64,000 bases of DNA from positions 17,695,501 through 17,759,500 of the forward strand of contig OX621250.1 of NCBI GenBank assembly GCA_951640165.1. Reading direction: 5' to 3'. Each line of letters begins with the position of its first letter. Within the stretch, counting starts at the first letter, position 1. A program made the translations under genes and the position numbers. Shown here in pieces: positions 20,680 through 32,097 of this stretch. The DNA is from Pseudoips prasinana (lineage: Eukaryota; Arthropoda; Insecta; Lepidoptera; Nolidae). A model generated the notes under the pieces. It worked only from the letters and a program-made list of their open reading frames with translations, did not search any database and was not told where the DNA came from.

Positions 20680-21025
20680 CCTCGTTGGTTTAGCGGTAGC
20701 GTGTTCAACCGCAGAAAATGAGGTCCTGGGTTCAAATCCCGGGTCAAAAGGGTAAAAAGAATTTTGTCAATATCAGCCCGAAGTCTGGGAGTTGGCGCTA
20801 TTATACTCCCGTGCCACGGAGAGCACGTAAAACCGTCGGTCCTGTACCTGACCTCTTTCAGGTCGTGTCGCTAGTCGTCCCATCGGATCATGAGAGTGAG
20901 GGAATAGAAAGTGCCCCTGTGTTTGCGCACACACTTGTGCACTATAATATGTCCTGCGCAATTGGCTAATCTCCATTGAGACTGGCCGCCGTGGTCGAAA
21001 TTCGGCCGGGAGGACATCATCACTA
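20680..21025 (+). mobile_element. tRNA-derived SINE, second family (about 345 bp)
   Basis: The head has tggtttagcggtagcgtgtt (A box) and tgggttcaaatcccgggtc (B box), looking like a tRNA, but the sequence runs on into a long body (gtctgggagttggcgctatt, tgtgcactataatatgtcct, gtcgaaattcggccgggagg). The same body at 36595-36945 shows it is a SINE and not a tRNA gene. Confidence 0.8.
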
Positions 21026-21209
21026 AGTTATTAGTGAATATAGAGGATCACGCTTTTGAATAGAATAGAATACTCTTTCTCTCTACAAACAGAATATGAA
21101 CATTGAACACAAATAATACTATCTTGTACAATGGGCGGTTTATCGCATTAAGCGACAAATAATATTAATAGAGTTAATGCAAAATATTTATTTGCATAAA
21201 CAGAGTACA

Positions 21210-21612
21210 ATTATTGAAGCTACTAGCCGCCAGATGCTCTCACACATGGGTGACCGTCAACAATAATAATAATATCTAGGGACAATGTCACACAGATCTT
21301 CCTAGCCCCAAACTAAGCAAAGCTTGTACTATGGGTACCAGGCGACGATATACATACTTATACAGATAGATAAATACTTATATACATAGAAAACATCCAT
21401 GACTCAGAAACAAATATTCGTGCTCAGAAACAAATATTTGCACTTACCGGGATTCGAAGCCAGGACCACCAGCTTCATAGGCAGGAGCACTACCAACTAA
21501 GCTACGGTGACCGTCAAACACTCGTTGTTAAGCCATGTCAGATGCCTAATGGCCGGCTTTAATAGTTGTAACACTAGGGTAACCGCTGCCCATACGATAA
21601 GTAAGTAAAGCT
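21210..21612 (+). mobile_element. SINE-like repeat interrupted by a SINE
   Basis: Outer pieces ctagccgccagatgctctca and tgttaagccatgtcagatgc through cgctgcccatacgataagta form one repeat type, also seen at 3355-3605 (reverse), 35095-35320 and 60355-60560. Confidence 0.6.
21261..21507 (-). mobile_element. SINE nested in another SINE, with target duplication
   Basis: Read on the - strand, it starts with ccgtagcttagttggtagtg and a B box (ggattcgaagcc region), and ends in an ATT-repeat tail. It is bordered by tgaccgtcaa on both sides (21251-21260, 21508-21517). The duplicated site belongs to the second SINE-like repeat around 21210-21612. Confidence 0.8.
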
Positions 21613-21671
21613 ACATTATTTGAAGTCTCTTTTTAAGCAAGTGATGTTAGGAGATTCCGCTCTTTCGTAAA

Positions 21672-21945
21672 CGATACATACATACATACATAGACTCACG
21701 CCTGTTTCCCAGAGGGGTAGGCAGAGACAACGGATTTCCATTTGTCACGATCTTTGCATACTTCTTTTGCCTCGATTACTGTCATTATATTCTTCATACA
21801 TGCTCGCCGGTTTAGGGTACTTCTGACCTGCCCTTTCTTGAGAACATCTCCAATTTGGTCAGAGAATGTTCGACGTGGTCTTCCCCTTCCGGTTGTCCCA
21901 TTCGCACATGCCAGGTATACTTCTTTTGTCAATCTTCTTTCTTAG
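21672..21945 (-). pseudogene. LINE C-terminal fragment, left arm of an inverted pair
   Basis: On the - strand it encodes [20 protein letters not shown], then [20 protein letters not shown] and [17 protein letters not shown], the C-terminus of a lepidopteran LINE (RTE-like endonuclease/RT family, my inference). The outer edge carries a (CATA)n tail. The matching copy at 22145-22420 is inverted. Confidence 0.75.
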
Positions 21946-22144
21946 TAAACGATAAAGGATAAAAATAAGAATATTACAAAATTTATTTTCTCCATTAAGG
22001 AACAAATTTAAGGTTAAGCATACTACTTGTCGTACTGATTTTTGTAGGTACCTAACACATGGGTCAAATGAGAACTCTTTGTATAATCGGTTATGGTCCT
22101 TGAATTGTTTACTAACGTGATCACACGCATGGTTTGGCCATTTA

Positions 22145-22420
22145 GAAAGGATGAATGAAAGACGATTGACCAAAGAAGTATACCTGGCCTGTGTGAATGG
22201 AAGAACCGGAAGGGGAAGACCTCGTCGAACATTCTCTGACCAAATCGGAGACGTTCTCAATAAAGGGCAGGTCAGAAGTACCCTAAACCGGCGAGCATGT
22301 ATGAACAATATAATGACAGTAATCGAGGCAAATGACGTGTGCAAAGATCGTGACAGATGGAAATCCGTTGTCTCTGCCTACCTCTCTGGGAAACAGACGT
22401 GAGTCTATGTATGTATGTAT
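22145..22420 (+). pseudogene. LINE C-terminal fragment, right arm of an inverted pair
   Basis: Encodes [40 protein letters not shown] and [19 protein letters not shown], then a (TATG)n tail. It is about 93% identical by eye to the reverse complement of 21672-21945. A third, more diverged forward copy is at 12005-12275. Confidence 0.75.
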
Positions 22421-22563
22421 CACACGCATCAATTATTACGGCATATGAATGATTAATGTGGGTTTGTGACAGTTATCCTACTCGTTTATTCTGAAATGAG
22501 GATATACCCGCGGAACCTTTATTAATAAACTGACGTTGATGAAGTTGCAGGAAAATTAACTAA

Positions 22564-22809
22564 CTAGCAGTGCCCGCGGACTTCGTTTCGGTTATAAATA
22601 CTATTGTCCCTGCCCGTTTGTCCCGCATAACACTTCGGTTTAAAAGTTCAGGATAAATTAAAATTATGAAGATGAATCATATGACACTCCACAATAACGT
22701 AATTTTTTATTGGTGAAATTATTTTGAAAATCGGTTCAGTAAATCCAGAGATTACCCCGTACAACGTCACAAACTCAAAAACGTTAAGTCTTTATACTAT
22801 CAGTATAGA
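22564..22809 (-). mobile_element. Helitron-like element (246 bp)
   Basis: On the - strand it begins TCTATACTGATAGTATAAAG and ends CTAG (22564-22567), between A and T. Its interior is related to the copy at 40955-41134 (shared 'ggtaatctctgg' and 'aaaattatttca' segments). Confidence 0.65.
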
Positions 22810-22894
22810 TCTCATTTTCATTGAACCAGCTACCGCTAGACCCACAAGGAGTCTTTATATAAACAACATATAACGTATTTTATAATGTCAGACT

Positions 22895-23000
22895 GAATTT
22901 CCGTGAACCACATGATTATCCACTTTAACTTTAGCCACTTCAGCTTGCCAATTCTGCGGGCTATGTCGGCTACATCGATTCGGTCGTGCGCAAAAACTCC
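22895..23000 (-). pseudogene. LINE fragment (endonuclease/RT C-terminal type)
   Basis: On the - strand it reads DRIDVADIARRIGKLKWLKL, matching the VTDIAxRIxKLKWQWAGHIA motif of lepidopteran RTE-like LINEs. Short and broken; it abuts another fragment at 23040. Confidence 0.6.
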
Positions 23001-23039
23001 GTAGGCAATCCACATAGCTCGCAGAACCAACGACTGCTG

Positions 23040-23241
23040 GGGCATTGCTTTGTGGATGTTTGCAGAACCACGCACGGATAGCTTTCAAGCTATAATCCGT
23101 AAAAACACAGCATCAATCTTTAGACGAATGAGGAACAGTCCCAACAGCATTATGAAAACTGTAGCGGAGAGTTACATCTCTCCTATATCACAGAAGTTCA
23201 TGAGGAGACTAATTATCAGCAAGACTGTCGGTTTCCCGTGA
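23040..23241 (+). pseudogene. LINE C-terminal fragment
   Basis: Encodes MFAEPRTDSFQAIIRKNTAS, then RMRNSPNSIMKTVAES. The same family is at 49513-49704 and, very degraded, at 748-840. The pattern (cysteine/alanine-rich end of an RT protein, then SPNSI) fits the C-terminus of a LINE. Confidence 0.65.
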
Positions 23242-23357
23242 CACATTAGATTAGACTCCTTAAATTTTATTTTTATTACTAACACTAGATTTTTATAAGC
23301 TTTGTTACTAACTCAATAATGGATCAATGTTGTCCGAATTAAACATATTTTAATTAA

Positions 23358-23380
23358 TTTTTTTTTTTTTTTTTTTTTTT
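23358..23380. repeat. Poly(T) run, 23 bases
   Basis: An uninterrupted T run followed by aatgtaataaaggtttatt, possibly the tail of a reverse-oriented retroelement. Confidence 0.9.
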
Positions 23381-24201
23381 AATGTAATAAAGGTTTATTT
23401 ATGTGTTAAAAATAACTAGTAAGCCTCGGGTGATCAGTAATATTTTCTAATAAATATGATTGAAATATGAGATAATTTACCTATGTGGTGACTGTGAAAA
23501 AAACATAAAATTGTTATAATATTCTTTATGCGATACATCCCGAAATATGAAAGCTAACATTAATTATGAGGAGCAACGGAAAGGTTGATTGTTTTATTGA
23601 ATTGTATGATCCGCAATATATTCCAACCTTTGTTTCGTAACAATGACGTTTTAATAAAATATTTCGTAGAATGGACCTGTTATATTGAACAATACAATTC
23701 AGTTGTTGCTCTTTGTGCCGTTAATTGGCTATTCTGTGACCATACGATTGGCACTCACGTCCTGTTGTTTGAGGGTTCTCTATTAATATCAATTCCAATA
23801 TTTGTGTTTGCTCAGAAATTACACAGAATTTGATGGGAGATCTTAGTGAATATAGGCCAGTCTTGTTCTTCGTTAAACACTGCGGTCCCCGTATAGTAAA
23901 CTCGACGTCATGTCAGTAGAAACACTTTGATGTGACAACGTATTTGTTACGTAGGTAATAAAGCAGTTTACGTAGTGCAGTTATATCCTGTGACGTAATA
24001 GCCACTATATTTACCCTTAGACTAAAGACTATAAACCCCTGTAATTCTGTATTTCGAAGTTCAAAATAGCGATGAACTGTAGCCCTAAAGTACTGAAACG
24101 CGACTCACGTTAGTGCGAAAGTGCGCCACATCGATACACATAATTTCGAATGTTTTCCACCGCGATGCACGTTAATGCGAAAAGTATTCCACATCGTTTG
24201 G

Positions 24202-24217
24202 GTTAGGTTAGGTTAGA
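24202..24217 (+). repeat. Short TTAGG-type telomere-like motif
   Basis: ggttaggttaggttag, three units of the insect telomeric repeat. Too short to be an interstitial telomere; noted as a motif. Confidence 0.85.
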
Positions 24218-24732
24218 ACGGTGACCATTTGGCGCTAGAAAAACATTAAGCATGGATATCTCCATAATGGCATGCCTTCGTATTTACTGGACTTTCGCAC
24301 TTTTCTTGGAATAAAGTTTATTTTTCTTTATTTTGTATTAAAAGATGGAAGTTGTATGAATACAAATAAAACTACGATTTGTAAGTCTTATTACTTTTAC
24401 GGTACATTTCAATTTGTTTTGACTGTACAGGGTTAATATGACAATAATTTCCGTAGTTTCCATTATTTTGGAATAAAAAATTACCTATATTAAAAATTAC
24501 ATAAATCGATTCAGTAAACGATTCTGAACAAACAATTTTCAGGATGTGCCTTAATTAAGTTACACGTTGTATATATTTTTTAAATTTCTATAATAGTCTA
24601 GCAGACGGCATACAAAGTCTACCTCTGATTAAATCTTAACTTCGTTATGAACTTCTTTGCCCTCACCTCTTCCCGTTCTGCGGGGTCGGCTTTCTTAATC
24701 TTTCAGCGCCATTCATGATATTTATGAACTGA

Positions 24733-26325
24733 CTAGCTGGTGCCCACGACTTCGTCCGCGACAATTTCGAATGATGGCCAATGTAACTACTTACTTCTAG
24801 CTTAATCTAAAAAAATTAACATTAAAAACAAATAAGCAATATAAATTTAAGAAAACCTAACCTATAAATAACCTAACTAAGAAATAAACTTAACTAAAAC
24901 TTAACTAAAAACTACTTTGCTACTGTTATTTAAAAAAACGACCCGATATCATCAACCAAAGAAATCAAAGAATACATATCAATTGTCCTAAAGTAGGTAC
25001 AGTCAGTAAGTCAAATAAAGTAAAATAATAATCAACGATGCATTAATAAACAAAGGTAACTCCCATTAGATTAGGTTGCGACCACGGTATTGATAGGTCT
25101 TGTATAAAATTTTGTGAACGAAACCATAGCATGATCTAAAACGATGATTACGCAATCTATTACAAAAATATAAACTTGTAAAGCGGTAAAATTAAGATGT
25201 GTGCATAGTTTTTGGGTGAGATTTAGGTGATCATCTATTAATTCAGTTTTGGACTACCTTTTATTTCAAGCATTTATTTATTTTAACCGATATATCAAAT
25301 AAGTTCCATGATCTGAAACGATATTACCGCCATCTAGATACAAATTGTGAACTTGTAGATGAGTAAAATTAAGATGATATTTTTTGGGTGCGATCATCTC
25401 GACACGAACAATTTATACTACGCTAACTCGAATATAAAATATAAAATGTCGCTTTTTTGGTTTGTTATAAAAATTACCAAAAAAAAAAGAAGTTACAAAT
25501 CTTATAAAACCCTAAATCTTTACTTAGACAACAACGACCACGACATTTTAAGCAACTTGGCAAAGAAAAGAATTTCTCTAAAATTTGAGTTTGCGTAAAT
25601 TGTTGGTGTCGATTTGTTGAATAAGTTTTGGATTACCTTTTTTTATCAACAAATTAAACCCTGGATTGCTTTATTTTTAACTTAAAGACCAAATACATTA
25701 CATGCGTTTACTCCAAAAAAAAAACAGATTTTCATACAAACTTACATCCCCTATTTTAGTTGTCCTTAGGGGTGGAATTTCCAAAAATCCTGGAATACAT
25801 ATTTTTATTTTTAACTGAAAGGCCAAATACCAATTTTCATAGGATTAACTTCAAAAAAGTTGCCTTTTCATACAAACTTACATACCCTATTTTACGCCCT
25901 AAGGGGTGGAATTCCCAAAAATCCTGAAATATATATTTTTAATTTTTAACTGAAATGAGTAATACCAATTTTCATGCGTTTAACTTAAAAATTGACACAT
26001 TTTCCATACAAACTTACATCCCCTATTTTTCGCCCTTGGGGATGGAATTTCCAAAATCCCTGAAATACGTGATTTTTTATTTTTAACTGGAAGGCCTAAT
26101 ACCAATTTTTATGCCTTAAACTTCAAAAATGGCAAAGTTTCATACTAACTTAGCGCCCCTGTTTTACCCCCTTTGGGGTTGAATTTCGAAAAATCCTTCC
26201 TTATTCCTTGTCTATATTATAAAGCAAACATTTGTGCAAAATTTCAGCTTTCTAGGTCCAAGGGTTTGGGCTGGGCGTTGATGAGTCAGTCAGTCAGTCA
26301 GGACTTGTCTTTTTATTTATATAGA
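24733..26325 (-). mobile_element. Large Helitron-like repeat with internal tandem units (about 1.6 kb)
   Basis: On the - strand the element begins TCTATATAAATAAAAAG after A (26326) and ends in gcgggcaccag-type sequence and CTAG (24733-24736) before T. The interior holds two blocks of repeats: a pair of roughly 200 bp units around 25130-25380, and four units of 136 bp period at about 25690-26215 (a 'cttacatcccctatttt' and 'ggggtggaatttcc' theme). A (CAGT)n run lies at 26286-26300. No coding sequence is supported. Confidence 0.6.
25690..26215. repeat. 136 bp direct repeats, about four units
   Basis: The motif catac(a/t)aact recurs at 25733, 25869, 26005 and 26141, giving an exact 136 bp period. 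Each unit includes 'aataccaattttcat' and 'aaggggtggaatt'-like segments. It lies inside the larger repeat at 24733-26325. Confidence 0.8.
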
Positions 26326-26543
26326 TTTTGATTAGTATCATTTTTACTCGGAAGGGTCGGTAAGTTAGTATCGGTGCTTGCAAAGTAGACCCATCTCAAT
26401 TTTATTAAGATCGGAAATTAACCTTAGGAGATTGTGAATAACAAAATACAGTTTATTTACTCAATATTCATTTTATTTTTAAACTAGCGAACCCCTGCTT
26501 CAGACAAGTAGATAAATTTGTACTTTATTTAGACAAATAAAAG

Positions 26544-26578
26544 ATAACAATTCCTTACGTTGTGTAAGGAATTGTTAT
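26544..26578. repeat. Perfect 15 bp inverted repeat
   Basis: ataacaattccttac and complement around gttgt. It lies between the Helitron-like repeat ending at 26325 and the LINE ORF at 27014. Confidence 0.9.
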
Positions 26579-27013
26579 TGTTATTTAGTAAATTTACCTT
26601 GGGTTACCTTACTTTTTTGTTTTTTCAATAAAATACAGCCTATGTAACTTGCTAATAATGTAGCTTTCTAAAGACAAATTATTTAATCAGTTAAGTAAAT
26701 TAAATGGAATCTTTGTTTAGAAATACTATAATTATACTGATATATTTACTAACCCTGCACATACCAAATTCTCTTAACTTTTCATTACTCTGTGTATTTA
26801 CGACCGCTATTCTTTTGTTTGATAATTGTGGAAGTTATAAAGGTACTACCTACATTAATATTTTAAACTGTACATCAAGCTTAAATTATTTTCTACAACA
26901 AATAAATATGTTAACTCTGTTCTACATAAATCAATTAGACTCCAGGCATCAATTTTACTATTTTATCAGTTTTATCTGTAGTGCAAACTCTAGATATTTT
27001 TTGCGTGTAATCA

Positions 27014-29179
27014 ATGGATAAACACGATTTAACCTTTTATTACCAGAACTGTCGAGGCTTGCGTACAAAATTACATACATTGTACATGAATATTATATCT
27101 TTTTCCTACGACGTTATAATACTTACTGAGACCTGGCTAACTCCGGATATTTCAGACAGTGAACTATTAGACGATCGGTACCATGTGTTCAGATGTGATC
27201 GCGACCGCATTGCCACCGGAAAACGCGACGGCGGAGGCGTACTCATAGCCGTGTTACGTAGATTAAGGGCCACGAGGATAATGTTGCGCCAACATCTCGA
27301 TAATATTGAGCACGTCATGGTGCAACTGCCCGCGTTAAGTCATAACAAACGGTATGTCCTCAGTTGTGCCTACATACCGCCGCGCTCATCGGAAGACCTA
27401 TATATTTCACACATAGATATACTGCAAGACGTTGTTAACGACATTAATACTGAGGCATTTTTTATTGTTGGCGATTACAATCTCCCCGGCGTGCAATGGA
27501 TTGGCAAAGATAACTGTAAGTATGTTATTCCTCAACCCTCTGACAGAATAAGTAGCTATTTATGTAATTTTATTTCTTTGACAAACTCTTTTCAATACAA
27601 CACATATAGGAATAACTCTGATCGTATTTTGGACATGTTTATTTCAAATGTTAGCTGTCAAGCCAACAATTGTATACCTTTACTAACTCCCAATGCTTAC
27701 CACCCTCCTTTCTCCGTATTAGTAACAATAGAAACTCAATTTATACCTATGAAATGTAATTCAACTCCGAGATATAATTATTTTAAGGCTAACTATGATG
27801 CTATAACCCACAAACTTAGTCAATTAAACTGGGAACAGGTACTATGTAAGCTGTCGGCCGAACAGTCCATCGATACCTTATACGAAACATTATATGGTAT
27901 AATTAAGTTACATGTACCACTTACTAGACCCACGAATACCCATTTTCCAGTTTGGTTTACACCAACACTTATAAGTCTTTTTAAAAATAAAGAAAGAGCG
28001 TGGATTAAGTGGAAAAAATATAGAAATACATCTCATTACGAAATTTTTTCAATGCATCGTAAACATTTCAAAACCGAGTCCGAGCAGTGTTACAAGAGAT
28101 ACATGAACAGCGTTGAAGATAGCATTCAATTTGATGTTAAGCACTTTTTCAAATATATCTCAAATCGTAAACACAAAGCTAGAATACCAGAAAACATGTA
28201 TCTTGCTAATGAGCACTCCAATAATCCTATTGAAATTTGTAACATGTTTTCAGCCTTTTTCGCCTCGGTTTATGAGACCTCTGTTTTCGATTCGACCTCT
28301 TGGCAGCCACACAACACGTACACAGATAGTGCATCTTGTGTAACCGATTTAAATATCACTTCCCATTCCATTCTAAAGGCTTTAAAAAAGCTAGACTCGA
28401 ATAAGGGGCCTGGGCCTGATGGCTTACCGCCCAGTTTCTTAAAGAAAATAGCTGACTATATTGTAGTCCCGATTCATATAGCATTTAATAAATGTATTCG
28501 CGAAGGTGTTTTTCCTGCCGTATTAAAGCGTGCTTTTATAACGCCGATTTATAAGCACGGCGATAAACATAACATACAGAATTACCGGCCCATTTCAATC
28601 TTATCATCCTTGTCGAAGCTTTTTGAGAGTCTTGTGCACAGTCAACTATATCCGTATATACATAGCTTAATTGTGCCTGAACAGCATGGGTTCGTACAAC
28701 GTCGATCGACTACTTCGAACCTTATGGTGTTTACAAGTTATTTGTTTGAAAACATGGATGAAAAGGTACAGGTTGATGCGGTATATACCGACTTTCAGAA
28801 GGCTTTTGACAAGGTCGACCACGCATTGCTTTTGGATAAGATAGCCTACAATGGCATTCGTGGCAATTTACTTCGTTGGTTTACAGCATACATACTAAAC
28901 AGGACACAAAAAGTGGTAATCAATGGTTACAAATCTGATACAATCACGGTCACATCCGGTATCCCCCAAGGATCTATATTAGGTCCCCTTCTTTTTATAT
29001 TATTCGTCAACGATATAAAAAACTGTATTATTCACTCTCAATTCTTAATGTACGCTGACGACATTAAAATTTACAAGGCATGTAAAGGGGAACATGACTG
29101 CTTACTTTTACAGGAAGATCTAAACAGACTCAGTCAATACTGTACAAGCTGCAGCTCAGCTTACCTAAGTGTAATATAA
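27014..29179 (+). pseudogene. LINE ORF2: apurinic endonuclease and reverse transcriptase (721 aa to the break)
   Basis: The N-terminal 230 residues are an APE-type endonuclease: FYYQNCRGLRTK, VIILTETWL (catalytic Glu), IVGDYNLPGVQW, SDRILDMFIS and YHPPFSV at the final His block. RT follows with NKGPGPDGLPPSFLKK, NYRPISILSSLSKLFESL, YTDFQKAFDKVDH, SGIPQGSILGPLLFILF and the catalytic FLMYADDIKIY. The ATG at 27014 starts MDKHDLTFYYQ directly at the endonuclease. The frame ends prematurely after SAYLSV; its continuation is in the frame starting at 29167. Confidence 0.9.
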
Positions 29180-29874
29180 TAACATACACAAAAAACAGAA
29201 ATATTACTTTTTACAATTACACTTTACATGACGCTCCGCTCACAAGAGTCGAATGCATCCGTGATCTTGGCGTCACATTAGACTCAAAACTGCATTTCGA
29301 TCTTCATGTAGACAATGTTATTAACAAAGCCTATCGCATGTACGGCTTCGTCATGCGTTCAGCTGCCGATTTCAAGCGTCCGTCTACGTATCTATATCTG
29401 TACAAAACCTTAATTCGATCCCAATTAGAGTTCGCAGTGCAAATTTGGAGCCCTATTTACGATAAATATGTAAAACAAATTGAAATGGTACAGAAAAAAT
29501 ATTTAAAAATGCACTACAGATGTTATCATTCAAAAATTTCATATGAAGCATTATTAATAAAATATAAACTTTTGAGCCTGGAGTCTAGACGTAAGTTACT
29601 CATGGTTATGATGCTGCATGGCATATGTAATAATAAGTTTGATTGTACAAATATCACTAACCAATTATGTTATGTTGTACCCAGAACTGTCATACAGCGA
29701 GAGGTGCGCGTGCGCCGGGTGTTTCACACCGCGAGATGTAGAACTAATGCCGGGGCACGGGCTCCTCTATGGCGTCTCGTAGATACGTATAACACACACT
29801 TTGTGGAGTTTGATATTTTTGCACTCTCACACTCAGCTTTTAAAGCAAAAGTAAATAAAATTTTATTAAAATAA
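29167..29874 (+). pseudogene. LINE ORF2 C-terminal part after frameshift
   Basis: The continuation reads KCNIITYTKNRNITFYNYTL, then RDLGVTLDSKLHFDLHV and KTLIRSQLEFAVQIWSPIYD, the usual post-RT region of Jockey/CR1-like LINEs, followed by SLESRRKLLMVMMLHGICNN. It stops at 29874. It overlaps the end of the first frame by a few bases, which is the sign of a small indel and not of a second gene. Confidence 0.85.
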
Positions 29875-30278
29875 ACATAGAGAGATACACTAGTTTCGGG
29901 GTATACCTACGAACAAAAATTTATGAGAAACCAATATACAATGTTCCCAACAAGATGCGCACAGCTAATCTTCCTTTAAAATATGTAATTATTTTGCGGA
30001 CATTAGTGTGGGTTATACGTTTATTCAATTTAAGTTATATTGTAATCTGCTAGAAACACTGTAACGTATAACTGTTTTGTGTCCCAATAAAGAAAAATAA
30101 AAAATAAAAAGTAGTCGTTGAGTTCGTCCATTACAAACATTTAATATTTTTTCTGTGTTATAGAGGTATTCACCCCGCCGAAAGCCGACCCCGCGTGACG
30201 TTAAGAGGTGAGGGCAAAGAAGAAGTACTAAAAAAATAATAATATGAGTACAAAGTTACAAAATAAAAGTAGTATATT

Positions 30279-30350
30279 ATGTAGTATCAGTTATCTGGTT
30301 TCCATAGTACACACTCTGCTTAGTTTGGGATCAGATGGTCGTTTGTGAAT
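30279..30350 (+). mobile_element. SINE 3' fragment
   Basis: tatcagttatctggtttcca and ctgcttagtttgggatcaga match the 3' part of the SINE at 1638. Confidence 0.65.
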
Positions 30351-30682
30351 AATTTCACACGACTAAAAAAGAAATTGGGGACGTGTGGTATGAAAAGAAT
30401 AAATGATAATCCATTTATTATTTTTATACCACACGTCTACATTTTTTTTTACTATCTGACCCGTGCCCGCTCTGCAAAGCTGCACTCTGTATTCTTGGCC
30501 ATAAATTGTAGGCCTGTATGTGCAATTAATTAGATTTACAGTGACCGTGCCGCACGCTATTGGTTCCCACGCACTTCTGTCTGGGGATTACCTATTAATA
30601 TCACTCTAATATTAGACTCTAAATTGGAATAACTTGGTGAATAATGGCGAGCGGTGCAATTTGTGTTCGAGCTACAAAACTT

Positions 30683-30742
30683 TGTAATTATTGATTATTT
30701 GTGAAAGAATACAGATTCTTTTATAAATAATCAATAATTACA
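30683..30742. repeat. Perfect 18 bp inverted repeat with an inner stem
   Basis: tgtaattattgattattt and complement flank a 24 nt loop that itself contains aaagaat/attcttt. Confidence 0.9.
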
Positions 30743-30759
30743 GTTATATAGATTGCTCT

Positions 30760-30945
30760 GAGTTCTCGAGTAGCGACCACGAACCGGAAGACGCAGCGTG
30801 GGCAGTCCCACTACAAGATGGACCTTGATCTTGTGCGGGTCGCTGGAAACTGCTGGATGCGAATAGTGCAAGACCGGCAATTGTGGCGATCTTTGTGGAG
30901 CCTTTGTCCAGCAGTGGACGTCTTTAGGCTGATATGATGATGACG
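30760..30945 (+). pseudogene. LINE 3' end with GATGAT tail
   Basis: gcagtcccactacaagatgg, gcgggtcgctggaaactgct and tttgtccagcagtggacgtc, followed by gatatgatgatgacgatgat. Same 3' end as 17700-17796. Confidence 0.7.
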
Positions 30946-30984
30946 ATGATGGGATTGAGCATGTTCACTGCCTGCTGTTTTTTT

Positions 30985-31249
30985 ACGCAAAATGGGTTTG
31001 AGCTCGACCACGATCTCACCTGATGGTAAGTAAAGATGTGGTCAAAACTGGACCGCGCGTACCCATAAGATGCCTGTTCACTCTAACCTTGAACAAACCC
31101 ATGTTTTATGAGTCTGGAAACACGTCGTTTGGGAGGGTGTTCCACAGCTTAGCCGTGCGTATGATGAAAGAGGAAGCAAAGCGCTTCGTACGGCATAATG
31201 CGGAATGGAAGCGGTGGAGAGCCTCCCGACGCCTGGTAGTCCGATGAAA
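30985..31249 (+). pseudogene. Coding-like dispersed repeat fragment
   Basis: A frame reading MVSKDVVKTGPRVPIRCLFT, then FGRVFHSLAVRMMKEEAKRF and VRHNAEWKRWRASRRLVVR. This is a recurrent coding-like repeat in moth genomes as I know them; I cannot name the element. It follows directly on a LINE 3' end. Confidence 0.55.
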
Positions 31250-31591
31250 AAAGGGGAAAGGAAAGAAAGAATTTATTGCGTTATTACCTGATCGGAAAGA
31301 AGGTTTGATGGGATTTTTTTGGCAAGGCAGATTCTCATTTACGCACAGATTAAGATTCTGGAGTGGCTTCTGAATTCCGCTCCGTCTGACTTTCAGACCT
31401 GCCTGTCCACTCTTTGAATTGCCTGTGCCATCAAATTAAAGAGAACAGAAATTGCTTCGGTGTTTTCAGGAACTGTTGTCTCTCCGTTGACGCTAACCTT
31501 TATGGCCGCAATTTGTAAGTTAGACGACATCAGTATTATTGAACAAGTAAACAACTTGCTCATTTGAAATGTTTAAAAAAATAATGTTAAA

Positions 31592-31905
31592 CTAGCTGTG
31601 CCCGCGACTTCTTCCGCGTATTAATTCGTTTATTTTGTTTTATTTTTCTTTTTTTTTCAAAAATAAAAGTTTTTTCTTAATTCAAAGTAGCCTAAGTTAC
31701 TCCTTATTACATCAGCTACCTGACAATAAAAGTCCCGTCAAAATCGGTCCAGCCATTTCAGAGATTAGCCGGAACAAACAGACAGACAAAAATTGTAAAA
31801 AAAATATTTTGGGGTATGTACCGTATATATATTCATATACATGTAGTAAAAATCGGTTATTTCAATATTACAAACAGACACTTGAATTTTATTTAGTTGT
31901 ATAGA
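31592..31905 (-). mobile_element. Helitron-like element (314 bp)
   Basis: On the - strand it begins TCTATACAAC after A and ends with a gcgggcacag stretch and CTAG before T. The 'cccgcgacttc' motif and 'tcggtccagccatttcagag' are widespread lepidopteran repeat signatures. No ORF of note. Confidence 0.65.
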
Positions 31906-32097
31906 TACATATTACAATCACATTCACATTGCACACAAATATGTTTCACTTACCATCAGCTAATCCGCTTGCTCGTGTGCCTTTTTATTCTATAATAATA
32001 TATAAAAATATATTTTTCGTATCCAATTTCATTGTATATTTAATATTGATCCTCTAAATATTTTAGTTCGATTATAAATATACATATTTTATTTTAT

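Larger units (their letters stand above)
23242..24720. other. No gene seen
   Basis: Holds the poly(T) run and the TTAGG motif. An 82-codon frame at 23585-23833 with several hydrophobic stretches has no recognisable family and no supporting context. Confidence 0.45.
27014..30105 (+). mobile_element. Jockey/CR1-like LINE (endonuclease + RT), near full ORF2, one frameshift
   Basis: ORF2 spans 27014-29179 plus 29167-29874 with one frame change near 29160. A 3' UTR of about 230 bp ends in aataaagaaaaataaaaaat near 30105, a likely tail. No Gag-like ORF1 is present upstream; the 105 aa frame at 26704-27021 is hydrophobic and not gag-like. Target duplications were not resolved. Confidence 0.88.

Noticed and set aside
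20680..20750. A possible tRNA gene
   Set aside because: A and B boxes are visible, but the sequence continues into a body repeated at 36595-36945, so it is a SINE head.
24202..24217. Interstitial telomere
   Set aside because: Only three TTAGG units; such short runs are common in insect genomes.
26704..27021. A hydrophobic 105-codon frame before the LINE ORF
   Set aside because: AT-rich, no Gag features or zinc knuckles, and it overlaps the LINE start; likely chance.
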